Translations under genes and position numbers: made by a program
The notes under the pieces: generated by a model
Told to the model about the DNA's origin: nothing
The model's database searches: none
The model's input: the letters and a program-made list of their open reading frames with translations, nothing else
Shown: piece by piece, positions 27,959 to 37,422 of the stretch
Numbering within the stretch: position 1 is the first letter of the stretch
Layout of the letters: each line of letters starts with the position of its first letter
NCBI RefSeq assembly: GCF_002557795.1
Contig: NZ_CP023777.1
Span: forward strand, 3,729,001 to 3,793,000
Direction: 5' to 3'
Length of the DNA stretch: 64,000 bases
From: Chitinophaga caeni
GTDB taxonomy: Bacteria > Bacteroidota > Bacteroidia > Chitinophagales > Chitinophagaceae

Positions 27959-27987
27959 CCCCCGGTTGCAAGCCGGGGATTTTTTGT
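27959..27987 (+). terminator. Intrinsic terminator of aspartate kinase gene
   Basis: CCCCGG / CCGGGG stem with the loop TTGCAAG, directly followed by six T. The following bases (to 28030) contain a further T-rich/A-rich inverted pair. Confidence 0.75.
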
Positions 27988-28133
27988 GCCTTTTTCGGTG
28001 CTTTTTTGGGCAAGCAAAAAAGTACAAGAAAGGAGCAGGTTGACATTGAATCGAACTTTTGAGGGCGATGATAATTTTTTCATAGAAAATTTAGTCTGAC
28101 AACAATGATTTTTTATGAAAATAGCGGTCAAAA

Positions 28134-28164
28134 TAAAAAACGGTTACAAAGAACCGTTTTTATA
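28134..28164. terminator. Intrinsic terminator of CBS gene
   Basis: AAAACGGTT / AACCGTTTT stem with T-rich flank, between the convergent aspartate kinase and CBS genes. It is followed by T on one strand and A on the other, so it is likely bidirectional. Confidence 0.65.
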
Positions 28165-28229
28165 ACAAATGTATTCCACCCTTTGCTCATGCAAAAGAAC
28201 TTCTAGTATTGTTAATTGAGGAAAATGAA

Positions 28230-28673
28230 TTATGCCATCGTGCCGTGGATATACCCTTCCAGGTTCTCGATGGTAGAACGTTGATCTTCCATAATTTGCT
28301 TCACCACATCCCCGATGGAGATGAGACCGATTAATTTACCTTTATCATCAACTACGGGTAAATGCCGGATATGTTTATCGGTCATTTTAACCATGCAGGC
28401 TTCGATTGAATCATCTTCGGTAACGGTGATAGGATTTAGTGTCATAATTTCAGAAATAAGGGTTTCTTTGGAGGCCCTACCTTTTAAAATGACCCTCCGG
28501 GCATAATCCCTTTCGGAAAAAATACCCAGGAAATTGTCCCCGTCAACTACGACCAGGGCGCCTACATTTTTTTCAACAAGAACAGTTAATGCGTGGTAAA
28601 CTGTATCATTTGGATTAATGGCGTGAACTGCGTGGCCTTTGGCCTGCAGGATATTTCTAACTCTTCCTCCCAT
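28230..28673 (-). CDS. Two-CBS-domain protein
   Basis: A 147-residue cytoplasmic protein made of two CBS repeats (about residues 10-70 and 78-140; conserved ends GIFSERDYARR and GLISIGDVV). CBS pairs typically bind adenosine nucleotides. Stand-alone pairs of this type are widespread and their targets are rarely known. It is flanked by terminators on both sides. Confidence 0.88.
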   Translation of the reverse strand: MGGRVRNILQAKGHAVHAINPNDTVYHALTVLVEKNVGALVVVDGDNFLGIFSERDYARRVILKGRASKETLISEIMTLNPITVTEDDSIEACMVKMTDKHIRHLPVVDDKGKLIGLISIGDVVKQIMEDQRSTIENLEGYIHGTMA

Positions 28674-28805
28674 GGCAAGCCTGATTTTTTGTTAAGAAAA
28701 GGATTACTACTACTATTATTCGTTACTATAAATTAAACCATTCTAGCAGAAATAACAAATATTGATATTTTATATAAATATGTGCTTGATTCGCTTATTA
28801 CAAAT

Positions 28806-28842
28806 AAAAATGCCCGCTTGTTCATTTGAAGCGGGCATTTTT
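28806..28842 (-). terminator. Intrinsic terminator of GH35 gene
   Basis: Perfect 14-bp stem AAAAATGCCCGCTT / AAGCGGGCATTTTT with a 9-nt loop, 22 bases after the GH35 stop. Confidence 0.8.
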
Positions 28843-28863
28843 ATAATTATTCTGATCTAATAT

Positions 28864-30702
28864 TTAATCTTCCAAGCTGGTAGCGCCTGAAACACTGGCC
28901 GGTTCCGTTTGATGCAAATCAAACACCAGGATTTCATTATGACCTTTCTTCAGCCAAGGTGCGGGGCAATACAGCCTTTTCTGCGGACCAATTTCCCAAT
29001 AACGACCCAAGTTATGACCATTTACCCAAACCACGCCTTTCTTATAATTTGACATATCTATATAAGTGTCAGCCACTTGATCCAGTTCAAATGAACCTTT
29101 GAAGTATTGACCCGGCTTATCTTTTTCAGGTCGAGACGGGCTGAGACGTTCGATACTAGCTTCGTCCATCGGCAAACCGTACACTTCCCAATTCATCAAG
29201 GTCATGCCGTTTAGGGTTACCCTATCCGTAATACCCTTCCTATCGATCAGGTGCTCAGCAAAGTTAATCCTACCCATACCTTCAACGAAAATTTCCAATA
29301 TAGGGTTCATCACGTCGGATTTCGGCAATTGAATGGTGTTTTCACCTAACCTACGGTCGATTTTACCAACGTATTTACCATTTAAATAAACGGTGGCATA
29401 ATCGTGTAAATCGGTAATGCGTAACCGTCCGCTATGATGACCGATTAATTTCGTTTTATATAGCATAAAGCCATAATCTTGGCCGTATGCTTCAAAGGGT
29501 TTCGGTTGCACCGAGGCTACCGGGGTCGGTAAATGTTCCCAAATACTGCTATAAGTTTCCATTTTAACCGGGGCTATAGTAGTGGTTGGAATAGCTTCGG
29601 GAATTGCAGGCAATTTTTTTCCTTTAGGCAGATATGAAGCGATTAAATCACGCAAAGCCGTATATTTTTTAGTGACCCTGCCCTGTTCATTAATCGGCGC
29701 ATCATAATCGTAACTCGTAATATCGGGTTCATATCCTTTGCCACCGGAGTTCGCACCCGCGGTATAACCGAAGTTAGTACCCCCGTGAATTACGTAGAAG
29801 TTAAAAGATCTTTTATGATCCATCAGGTATTTAATCTCCTTAACGATACCTTCTACACTGGGTTTGGCAAATTTCTCTCCCCAGTGCGTTAACCAACCCG
29901 GGTAAGATTCACTACTAAATGCAGGTACGTTAGGATTTTGGCGTTCAGCAGCGGCAAAGGCGCCGTCGCTACCACCACTGTCTAAGCCGATGGCGGCGCC
30001 GGCTACTGTCCCGGCCTCCAACATGTAAGCTGTTGGGCCATCCGCGGTATAGTAAGGTACATCGATACCATTTTCATCCCAGAGGGACTTTAGTTTATAT
30101 AAGTAGTTTTTATCATTACCATAGCTACCGTATTCATTTTCAATTTGAACCATTACAATCGGGCCGCCCTTGGTAATTTGCAAGTCCCTAACCTCGTTTG
30201 CCAAGGCCTTGATATAGCGTTCGGTTGCAGCGATGTACCTTGGATCCATACAACGCACCTTGATGTCGGGAATACGCAACAGGTATGGTGGTAAGCCGCC
30301 AAACTCCCATTCGGCGCAAACATATGGTCCCGGGCGAAGCATGACCCACATACCTTCCTCCTGGCAAATTTTGATAAACTCCGCAATGTTGTGATTCCCG
30401 GTTTTGAAATCAAATTGTCCTTCAACCGGTTCATGGTAGTTCCAGAAGATGTAAGCCGCGATGGTATTACACCCCATGGCTTTAGCCATTTGAATACGGT
30501 GTCTCCAATATTCGCGGGGAATCCTCGCGGGGTGCATTTCCCCGCTGATAACTTGGATAGGTTTGCCATCCAGTAAGAAATCGTGTTGACCTAGGGTAAA
30601 GGTATGCTGTTGTTCACTGATGTTGCTCTTCTTCTGAGCTTGGGCCGCAGGATGCATCATGATGCTAAGTGCCATGCAGCTTCCCAATAAAATTTTTCTC
30701 AT
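28864..30702 (-). CDS. GH35 beta-galactosidase, secreted
   Basis: A 612-residue retaining beta-galactosidase with signal peptide (GSCMALSIMMHPAAQAQ). The TIM barrel carries the GH35 motif GGPIVMVQIENEYGSYG with acid/base Glu190 and nucleophile Glu265 in FSSESYPGW. The C-terminal jelly-roll parts (WVNGHNLGRYWEIGPQ) are present. The N-terminal ISGEMHPARIP, WNYHEPVEG and RPGPYVCAEWEFGGLP are typical of family 35. It would release terminal galactose from plant or animal glycans in the periplasm. It is single in its transcription unit, with no SusC/D neighbours. Confidence 0.93.
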   Translation of the reverse strand: MRKILLGSCMALSIMMHPAAQAQKKSNISEQQHTFTLGQHDFLLDGKPIQVISGEMHPARIPREYWRHRIQMAKAMGCNTIAAYIFWNYHEPVEGQFDFKTGNHNIAEFIKICQEEGMWVMLRPGPYVCAEWEFGGLPPYLLRIPDIKVRCMDPRYIAATERYIKALANEVRDLQITKGGPIVMVQIENEYGSYGNDKNYLYKLKSLWDENGIDVPYYTADGPTAYMLEAGTVAGAAIGLDSGGSDGAFAAAERQNPNVPAFSSESYPGWLTHWGEKFAKPSVEGIVKEIKYLMDHKRSFNFYVIHGGTNFGYTAGANSGGKGYEPDITSYDYDAPINEQGRVTKKYTALRDLIASYLPKGKKLPAIPEAIPTTTIAPVKMETYSSIWEHLPTPVASVQPKPFEAYGQDYGFMLYKTKLIGHHSGRLRITDLHDYATVYLNGKYVGKIDRRLGENTIQLPKSDVMNPILEIFVEGMGRINFAEHLIDRKGITDRVTLNGMTLMNWEVYGLPMDEASIERLSPSRPEKDKPGQYFKGSFELDQVADTYIDMSNYKKGVVWVNGHNLGRYWEIGPQKRLYCPAPWLKKGHNEILVFDLHQTEPASVSGATSLED

Positions 30703-30906
30703 TAGCTATGCTTGGTGTGTTAGTCAGGTTGTAAACTTAAACAAATATTTTGCTGTAAACTGATAGTATTTTAATTAAAAAGAGTGTTTGTTTAACATTT
30801 AAAATATTGAATTTGATGTTTGTAACAACCAGGTTAAATATATCAAAATAAACTTAGCGATCGGTATTTTAGATGTTCACTTTATGGATATCATAGCATT
30901 TAAATA

Positions 30907-30938
30907 AAAATCCCTTGCTAAATTCGGCAAGGGATTTT
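30907..30938 (-). terminator. Intrinsic terminator of GMC gene 1
   Basis: Perfect 12-bp stem AAAATCCCTTGC / GCAAGGGATTTT with a T tract, just downstream of the first GMC gene. Confidence 0.78.
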
Positions 30939-30963
30939 TTCATTTTAACTTGTAAAAAGCTTC

Positions 30964-32658
30964 TTATAAATTTTGTTTCTTCATCTCGTTTACCGCGAAA
31001 TCTGCCGCGCGGGCTGTCAAAGCCATGTAGGTAACCGAAGGGTTTTGACATGCAGATGAAGCCATGCAAGCGCCGTCGGTAATAAATACATTCTTGGCAG
31101 CATGCATTTGGTTATTACCATTCAAAACCGAAGTTTTGGGGTCTTTTCCCATACGGGCCGTACCCATTTCGTGGATGCAATGACCCGGGGGCGGCATTCC
31201 ATCACCTCCAGAAACGTTTTTCAGACCGGATTTCTCCAGCATTTCGATGGCGCTGTCTAACATGTCTTTCCTCATCGCGAGTTCATTTTCTTTAAACTCG
31301 CAATCAATATCCAATGTCGGTAAGCCGTATTTATCTTTTTTATCCTTATTGAGTGTTACCTTGTTTTCATAGTAAGGTAAATGTTCACCCCAGGCACCGA
31401 GACCCATCGTCCATTTATTGGCTTGGGTTTGTTGGAATTTAAATTCTGCACCGATGCCGTCGAACGTTAAGCCGCGCCCCCTCGAAGCACCGCCCTGGTA
31501 ACCGAAACCACGTACGTAATCGCTTCTTTTAGTCTTCTCGTCAATATTCCGGAAGCGGGGCACGTAAACCCCATTCGGCCTACGACCGGGACCGTAATAC
31601 TGGTCCTCAAATCCTTCGAACTCACCGCTGGCTCCCACACCGAAATGGTGATCCATCAGGTTATGACCAACTTGTTCGCTATCATTTCCAAAACCGTTCT
31701 GGAAACGGTTAGAGACTGAGTTTAACAGGATAAAAGTTGTACCCAAGGTAGAAGCATTTAAGAAGATGATCTTCGCAAAATACTCGATTACTTCTCGGGT
31801 TTCGCTATCCATGATGCGAACACCTTTTGCCTTTTGAGTTTGATCATCGTATAGAATTTCAAGCACGATAGAATGCGGTCTAAGCGTCATATTACCCGTT
31901 TTGGCTGCCGCGGGTAATGTTACACCGTTACTACTAAAATACCCGGTAAAAGGGCAACCGCGGGCACAGAGATCCCGGTATTGGCATTTCCGGTGATCAA
32001 TGGCCTTTGTGGCGTGGGCAACGCGACCAATGGTCATGATCCGGTCGTTAAATACTTCTTTAAATCTTCCGGCAACGTGTTTCTCCAGGCAATTCATTTC
32101 CATAGGTGGCAGGAAATGTCCGTCAGGTAATTGTTTCAATCCTTCCGGTTGCCCGCTGATACCTGCAAATTTCTCCACGTATGTATACCAGGGCTCAATG
32201 TCTTTATATCTTATGGGCCAATCAACGCCATGCCCGTCCTTGGCATTCGCTTCGAAGTCGATATCGCTCCAGCGGTAGCACTGGCGCCCCCACATCAGGG
32301 AGCGTCCGCCAACGTGGTAACCGCGTAACCAGTTAAAAGGTTTAACCTGGTTGTAAGGGTTTTCGAGATCGTTGACCCAATGTTGTTGGGTTGCTTCGTC
32401 GAAAGCATAGCATTGGCTTTGGATCGGGTATTGCTCCCGCATTTCCTTCGTACTGTGCAAGCGGTGCTCAAACTCCCAGGGGTTCATCATGGCTGTTGTA
32501 TAACCTTCTCCATGAACGATATTCCTGCCCCTTTCTAAAACCAATGTTTTGAGTCCCTTTTCGCAAAGCTCCTTAGCAGCCCAACCGCCGCTGATACCTG
32601 AACCTACGACGATGGCATCATATGTATTTTGTTCTTTAGCCTTTATATTCAGATTCAT
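30964..32658 (-). CDS. GMC-family oxidoreductase (FAD, Fe-S type), paralogue 1
   Basis: A 564-residue flavoprotein with Rossmann FAD motif VVGSGISGGWAAKE at the N-terminus and the C-terminal GMC signature region (MGTARMG to ACQNPSVTYMALTARAADFA). The motif CQYRDLCARGC (Cys225, 231, 235) has the C-x5-C-x3-C spacing that binds a [3Fe-4S] cluster in the Burkholderia FAD-dependent glucose dehydrogenase. No signal peptide exists, so it is probably exported with the Tat-targeted subunit 3 (34533-35105). Substrate likely a sugar or polyol. It is a paralogue of the next gene. Confidence 0.86.
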   Translation of the reverse strand: MNLNIKAKEQNTYDAIVVGSGISGGWAAKELCEKGLKTLVLERGRNIVHGEGYTTAMMNPWEFEHRLHSTKEMREQYPIQSQCYAFDEATQQHWVNDLENPYNQVKPFNWLRGYHVGGRSLMWGRQCYRWSDIDFEANAKDGHGVDWPIRYKDIEPWYTYVEKFAGISGQPEGLKQLPDGHFLPPMEMNCLEKHVAGRFKEVFNDRIMTIGRVAHATKAIDHRKCQYRDLCARGCPFTGYFSSNGVTLPAAAKTGNMTLRPHSIVLEILYDDQTQKAKGVRIMDSETREVIEYFAKIIFLNASTLGTTFILLNSVSNRFQNGFGNDSEQVGHNLMDHHFGVGASGEFEGFEDQYYGPGRRPNGVYVPRFRNIDEKTKRSDYVRGFGYQGGASRGRGLTFDGIGAEFKFQQTQANKWTMGLGAWGEHLPYYENKVTLNKDKKDKYGLPTLDIDCEFKENELAMRKDMLDSAIEMLEKSGLKNVSGGDGMPPPGHCIHEMGTARMGKDPKTSVLNGNNQMHAAKNVFITDGACMASSACQNPSVTYMALTARAADFAVNEMKKQNL

Positions 32659-32680
32659 AATTATGATAGTTTAACAATGC

Positions 32681-32734
32681 AAAATCCCCGTCGCATGCAC
32701 CAGTATTTGGATGATAGCAGCCGACGAGGATTTT
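32681..32734. terminator. Hairpin between two GMC genes
   Basis: AAAATCCCCGTCG pairs with CGACGAGGATTTT (one mismatch), with a 28-base loop. Possible attenuator or terminator between the two GMC genes. Confidence 0.55.
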
Positions 32735-32762
32735 ATATGCTTCGTGATACTTAAGAATCAAA

Positions 32763-34466
32763 TTAAATATTTCCTTTCTTCATTTCTTTTACGGCATAAT
32801 CAACAGCGCGAGCCGTCAAAGCCATATAAGTTAATGAAGGGTTCACGCAAGATGCGCTGGTCATGGAAGCGCCATCTGTTACGAAGACGTTTTTACATGC
32901 ATGCATCTGGTTCCATTTATTCAACATGGAAGTTTTAGGATCGTGTCCCATGCGGGCGGTACCCATCTCGTGGATAGCCATTCCTGGCCATGAACCGCGG
33001 TCGTAAGTTTTTACATTTTTCAGCCCGGCAGCTTCCAGCATTTCGGCAGCATCGTTGGCCATATCCTTACGCATTTTATGTTCGTTCTCCTTGAATTCCA
33101 CGTCGAACTTCAACACGGGTTGTCCCCAGGCATCTTTCTTCGAAGTATCCAAGGTTACTTGGTTGCTTTCGTACGGTAAGCACTCCCCGAAACCACCTAA
33201 GCCCATGGACCAGTTGCCCGGTTCGGTTAGCATTTCTTTGAAATCTTTACCGACGCCCATTTCCGCAATTCCGCGGCTCCAACCGCTCCTGCTGGCGCCA
33301 CCTTGGTAGCCAAAACCGCGCAGGTAATCGCGCTTGTCCCCGTTGAGGTTGCGGTAACGGGGGATGTAAATACCATTCGCCCTGCGGCCGAAATAATATT
33401 TATCCTCGTAACCCGGCGCTTCACCGGAAGCCCCGGTACGGAAGTGGTGATCCATCAAGTATTTACCCAAAACCCCGCTGTCATTACCGAAACCATTCGG
33501 GAAGCGGTTAGAAGTAGAGTTTAATAAAACGAAGGTTGTTCCTAAAGTAGAGCCGTTTACGAAGATTACCTTCGCATAATATTCCGTCATCTCCTTAGAA
33601 TTTTTGTCGATCACACGTACGCCCGTAGCCTTACCTTTCTGCTCATCGTAAATAATAGAATTCACGATAGAATCCGGTTTCAATGTCAGGTTGCCGGTTT
33701 TGCGGGCTGCCGGCAATGTAGAAGACTGCGTGCTAAAATAAGCACCGTAAGGGCAACCGCGGCTACAGAGGTTACGGAATTGGCAATTGGCACGACCTTG
33801 TTCCGGGATCGGTTCGGTGATGTTGGCGACGCGCCCCATGGTTACCGTACGACCGTTGAAAGCACCTTCAACCTTGGCTTTCACGTCCTTCTCAACGCAA
33901 TTGAAATCCATCGGTTTCATGAAAATGCTGTCTGGTAATTGCGGTAAACCTTCCGCGATACCACTGATACCAACCCAACGCTCTACGTATTCGTACCAGG
34001 GTTTGATGTCTTTGTAACGGATCGGCCAATCTACTGCAATGCCGTCTTTAAGGTTTGCTTCGAAGTCAAGATCGCTCCAGCGGTAGCTTTGACGCCCCCA
34101 CATGATAGATTTACCACCCACGATATCGGGACGGTACCAATCGAAGCGTTTCACTTCTTCATAAGGAGAGAGGCTATCGTTGATCCAATATTTTTCATTG
34201 TGTTCGCTGTAAGGATAGTCGCGGCTCATATAAGGGTGTGTTTCCCTTTGTTCGACCGTGATGCGGCCCCTATGTTTAAACTGCCAGGGATCCATGGTGG
34301 CAGTTTCATAATCTTTTACATGTTCTAATTTCTTACCGCGGTCGAGCATCAAGACTTTGAAGCCCTTCTCGGTAAACTCTTTGGCTGCCCAGCCACCGCT
34401 CACACCGGAACCAATCACGATAACATCGTACGTATTTTGTTCCTGCGCCTTTATATTAAGATTCAT
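32763..34466 (-). CDS. GMC-family oxidoreductase (FAD, Fe-S type), paralogue 2
   Basis: A 567-residue paralogue of the preceding protein with the same layout: VIGSGVSGGWAAKE FAD fold, CQFRNLCSRGC (Cys228, 234, 238; [3Fe-4S]-type spacing), and the C-terminal MGTARMG to SCVNPSLTYMALTARAVDYA. The first 9 residues of both proteins (MNLNIKA-EQ) are nearly the same, which points to tandem gene duplication. No signal peptide. It lies 66 bp downstream of the subunit-3 gene and is likely the catalytic partner in the same operon. Confidence 0.86.
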   Translation of the reverse strand: MNLNIKAQEQNTYDVIVIGSGVSGGWAAKEFTEKGFKVLMLDRGKKLEHVKDYETATMDPWQFKHRGRITVEQRETHPYMSRDYPYSEHNEKYWINDSLSPYEEVKRFDWYRPDIVGGKSIMWGRQSYRWSDLDFEANLKDGIAVDWPIRYKDIKPWYEYVERWVGISGIAEGLPQLPDSIFMKPMDFNCVEKDVKAKVEGAFNGRTVTMGRVANITEPIPEQGRANCQFRNLCSRGCPYGAYFSTQSSTLPAARKTGNLTLKPDSIVNSIIYDEQKGKATGVRVIDKNSKEMTEYYAKVIFVNGSTLGTTFVLLNSTSNRFPNGFGNDSGVLGKYLMDHHFRTGASGEAPGYEDKYYFGRRANGIYIPRYRNLNGDKRDYLRGFGYQGGASRSGWSRGIAEMGVGKDFKEMLTEPGNWSMGLGGFGECLPYESNQVTLDTSKKDAWGQPVLKFDVEFKENEHKMRKDMANDAAEMLEAAGLKNVKTYDRGSWPGMAIHEMGTARMGHDPKTSMLNKWNQMHACKNVFVTDGASMTSASCVNPSLTYMALTARAVDYAVKEMKKGNI

Positions 34467-34532
34467 TTCGTGATAATTTATGCAAGTGTTAAAAAGAAAA
34501 CCTAGAAAAGAGAGGGTATTACCGTATGGTTA

Positions 34533-35105
34533 TCAGGTAGCCCAAGCTTTATCACCTTTTTTATAAGGAACACAACCATCGTATCTACCGGGTACCTGGA
34601 CATAGCGTAGTGCCTTGGTAGCGCCCGGCTCAGAAGTAAAGTAACCTAATAATGTCAGTTCTTTCATCAACTGGAAATAGTGCGGGCCGGAGCCTTTCGG
34701 TTTATCTTTTTTCTTGTTATAATCGATCCTTTCTTGATCGATGGCAGTCAGCAACTCGGTTTTCTGCCCTGGGGCCAGTTGTACGAATACTTTACCGAAT
34801 TTTTTATTACTAGCTTCGTCAATTGCTTTCAGACCATCCACGAAAATTTTCTGCGATTTTTCATCGTAGCAATCATTCATCATGGTAATCATAAATTCAT
34901 CCACTTTCGCTGCTTTAGCGCCCGGGGTATCAGTTTCCGGGATAATGGTTTCACTAATTTCTGCTAAAAGGGAACGCGTTTCCGGAGTTTGTAACGTATA
35001 ATTTTTCGGACCCGTATTGCAACCCGACAGGGCAGCCATTGTTGAAGCTGAAATGGCAGTTCCCATCAGAATTGCCACGTTTTTAAGGGCGTCTCTCCTA
35101 TTCAT
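34533..35105 (-). CDS. Gluconate 2-dehydrogenase subunit 3-like Tat lipoprotein
   Basis: A 190-residue protein with a twin-arginine leader (NRRDALKNVAILMGTAISAS) ending in a lipobox (LSGC). The mature part matches the gluconate 2-dehydrogenase subunit 3 family (ETRSLLAEISETIIPETDTPGAK, MNDCYDEKSQKIF). The family acts as an export chaperone/small subunit for cofactor-bearing GMC dehydrogenases. It is first in the block ahead of two GMC genes. A third, cytochrome-type subunit is not present here. Confidence 0.85.
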   Translation of the reverse strand: MNRRDALKNVAILMGTAISASTMAALSGCNTGPKNYTLQTPETRSLLAEISETIIPETDTPGAKAAKVDEFMITMMNDCYDEKSQKIFVDGLKAIDEASNKKFGKVFVQLAPGQKTELLTAIDQERIDYNKKKDKPKGSGPHYFQLMKELTLLGYFTSEPGATKALRYVQVPGRYDGCVPYKKGDKAWAT

Positions 35106-35308
35106 ATTAATTGATTTGACCTTTATTGACCTTGAGCATTCAAGATTTTAAAAAAATATGAAAAATCATAATTAAGATTGCGAAAAAATAATTCCGCGGT
35201 TGAAATATTGGATAAGTGGTACTAATACCCTGAAGTGTAAGGTAAAGTGACAGATAATTTGAGCCGTTTCATATTACGTGGAAGTTTAACTTGGATAAAT
35301 GTAATAAA

Positions 35309-35350
35309 AAACCGGGAGTCTTACACTTTTTTTGTGAAGGACTCCCGGTC
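35309..35350 (-). terminator. Intrinsic terminator of L,D-transpeptidase gene
   Basis: ACCGGGAGTC / GACTCCCGGT stem with an inner TTACAC / GTGAAG pairing, followed on the minus strand by T-rich sequence. Confidence 0.75.
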
Positions 35351-35370
35351 GTATCTATTAATAAATAATT

Positions 35371-36123
35371 TTAGAGGATATATTGGCCTTTACTATCGAC
35401 CATAATAACAGGTAACTTGTGATGTTTCTCGAAATAATCAAAGCCTTCTTTCAGCTTCACCCAGAACTTTTGAGCATCATTGTCATTTAAAGATTGATTG
35501 CCCAGGTAATCCATAGAAGATTGATTACTGAAACGCACGGGAAAAACATGCACCGGGATAAAATCCTGCCCGGCATTTTTCGCGTTAACAGCCAAGATGT
35601 ATACTTCGTCTATAAACTCATCTGTCAACGGGATACAGCCGATGGTTAAGCAATTTCCATGGATGTAAATTTCCCCGCCGGGTTTCTTTGGATCGCTTAA
35701 GATTTTATCGGAATAATTAGGGTAATTAATACCGAGGGAAAGGTGAAAGCTACTGTTGGGATTAAAGTCATTTATATAATAAAACCCTTCCGGCACTTGC
35801 CTATCACCTTCTTTCCGCTTAGGGCCCATTTTACCTGATAGCGAGCAAACCCTGTAAGTTTTATATAGTTGGAAAGTATCGGTTACATTATTTTTAACCC
35901 AAATTTCCAACTCGCTATCGAGTTTAAACGAGCGGATATACATAAATCTTGCAGGATAGACTAAGCCCTTAGCTGCAAACTCTTTTTTAATTTTTTCTTC
36001 TTTTTGACGGTAAGCCTCTCCCACCCTGGGAAATAACTTTTGGTTCTCAAGAAATGATTGCTGCGCATCCGCGATACCGGTTCCTAAAAAGAACAAGGCG
36101 GCCACGATAAAAAAATGCTTCAT
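35371..36123 (-). CDS. YafK-like L,D-transpeptidase family protein
   Basis: A 250-residue secreted YkuD-domain protein with signal peptide (FFIVAALFFLGTGIADAQ). The catalytic motif is IHGNCLTIGCIPLTDEF: His and the nucleophile Cys of IGCIP. The order HG-NCxx-IGCIPL matches the YafK group rather than classical SxGCIRL transpeptidases. It may cross-link or remodel peptidoglycan, or release lipoproteins. Followed by a terminator; downstream of a small membrane gene on the same strand. Confidence 0.84.
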   Translation of the reverse strand: MKHFFIVAALFFLGTGIADAQQSFLENQKLFPRVGEAYRQKEEKIKKEFAAKGLVYPARFMYIRSFKLDSELEIWVKNNVTDTFQLYKTYRVCSLSGKMGPKRKEGDRQVPEGFYYINDFNPNSSFHLSLGINYPNYSDKILSDPKKPGGEIYIHGNCLTIGCIPLTDEFIDEVYILAVNAKNAGQDFIPVHVFPVRFSNQSSMDYLGNQSLNDNDAQKFWVKLKEGFDYFEKHHKLPVIMVDSKGQYIL

Positions 36124-36143
36124 GTTTGAATTGTCCCGGTTAG

Positions 36144-36332
36144 TTATCTTAAATTTCTATAGGCAAGGTAAAATAATAGAATCGCCAATACCAAATACAC
36201 GATCACCCCTACTTTTCTACCTGCCAATTTCAAAATATAATGCGGATTTCCCCTATAAACAAGAAATGCCGTAACTAATTGAAAAACTCCTGCCAATAAA
36301 AATAAATATCCATACAACGTTTGCGTATTCAT
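36144..36332 (-). CDS. Small two-helix membrane protein
   Basis: A 62-residue protein from MNTQTLYGYL with two membrane segments (GYLFLLAGVFQLVTAFLVY and VGVIVYLVLAILLFYLAY) and a basic loop. The open frame has an upstream ATG (36353) adding seven residues. No family was recognised. It is 20 bp upstream of the L,D-transpeptidase gene on the same strand, so probably co-transcribed. Confidence 0.55.
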   Translation of the reverse strand: MNTQTLYGYLFLLAGVFQLVTAFLVYRGNPHYILKLAGRKVGVIVYLVLAILLFYLAYRNLR

Positions 36333-36406
36333 ACTGCTATCGATTCTTCGCAAATTTATCGAAATTTTGATAAGCTAGGTACAGAATCCTAAGCAAATAA
36401 CGATTT

Positions 36407-37237
36407 TTATGGTAAAAATCGTATGGAGAACCGGCGTAATAATACCGACGAACCGCTGTTTCCCGTAGAATTTATGCATATTTGGATCCTGATAGATCCA
36501 TCACACTTTCCTAAATTCTTTAACAATTCAATCTCTTTCCAATCACCTGGAGCCCTTTCAATATATTTAGATAATAATTTTTTATTTAAATATATATGTA
36601 CAATTATGTATGTGCTGGATCGGTCAACATCCCCATTTTTGCAGCTGATTGAAATTGCCACCCGGCTAGAGTTTCCCGGTATTTGCAATGCTTCGGTGCG
36701 TAAACTGGAATTACAAACCGCGCCAGCACGTAGTACGCAATAATATTCCGATGGATGATCTCCTGGAATAAGTGCAGCAGGTTCTGCAATGATATAGGGA
36801 ACTTCCATCCATGAAATCCCGGATAAGAAGTAACGGCTTCCCGCGACGAATTGAGCGGTATAGAAATGCCGTGCATGAGTGGTAGAACCGGGATCGACTT
36901 TTCTGTGTAAACAGGAAATCAAGACAATACAGCCCCCGATTTGCCTTTTTAAACCGGGTTTACAAGTATTAAAATCCAACAAAATAGCACTTCCTGGACT
37001 ATTTTCCTTATAAATGACTGCTTGCCAGCTTTGACCGAGTTGATCCAAGTAACAAGTTCCATCAATAATATCCCTGCCTGGGCTTAATACCTGTAACAAT
37101 TCGTCACCGTTCGCGCCGATAATTTTGCAGATGAAAGTATTGGTTTCTTCCGGCGGTATTTGCAATTTGAATTTGCACACATTCCCAGGAACTGTTTCCG
37201 TGGGAATAAAGCTGTACCCGACTGAATATGTTAACAT
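36407..37237 (-). CDS. Hypothetical protein, Cys- and beta-rich
   Basis: A 276-residue protein with no signal peptide and about ten Cys. Long stretches alternate hydrophobic and polar residues, typical of beta-sandwich folds (for example YIIVHIYLNKKLLSKYI, GSIRIQICINSTG). No recognised family. It is divergently transcribed from an FkbM methyltransferase, with a 185-bp shared region; a link to glycan or surface modification is only a guess. Confidence 0.5.
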   Translation of the reverse strand: MLTYSVGYSFIPTETVPGNVCKFKLQIPPEETNTFICKIIGANGDELLQVLSPGRDIIDGTCYLDQLGQSWQAVIYKENSPGSAILLDFNTCKPGLKRQIGGCIVLISCLHRKVDPGSTTHARHFYTAQFVAGSRYFLSGISWMEVPYIIAEPAALIPGDHPSEYYCVLRAGAVCNSSLRTEALQIPGNSSRVAISISCKNGDVDRSSTYIIVHIYLNKKLLSKYIERAPGDWKEIELLKNLGKCDGSIRIQICINSTGNSGSSVLLRRFSIRFLP

Positions 37238-37422
37238 GACAGATTGGTTTGAAGATTGGTTTCGTGAAGTTTTTGGAACATCGCATGTAAGGTTCCTTGT
37301 AAATTTAGGGAGCTTGCCTGCAAGTGTGGATCAGTAGCAAGTTTTATGGAATTGGAATATATTTCAATATATTGTGGGTTCGGGAATTGAATTTTAACAA
37401 TCTGTATTGACAAAATCTTTCT

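Noticed and set aside
27849..28131. Two minus-strand open frames after the aspartate kinase
   Set aside because: They overlap the aspartate kinase end and the terminator module, and have low-complexity Lys-rich composition.
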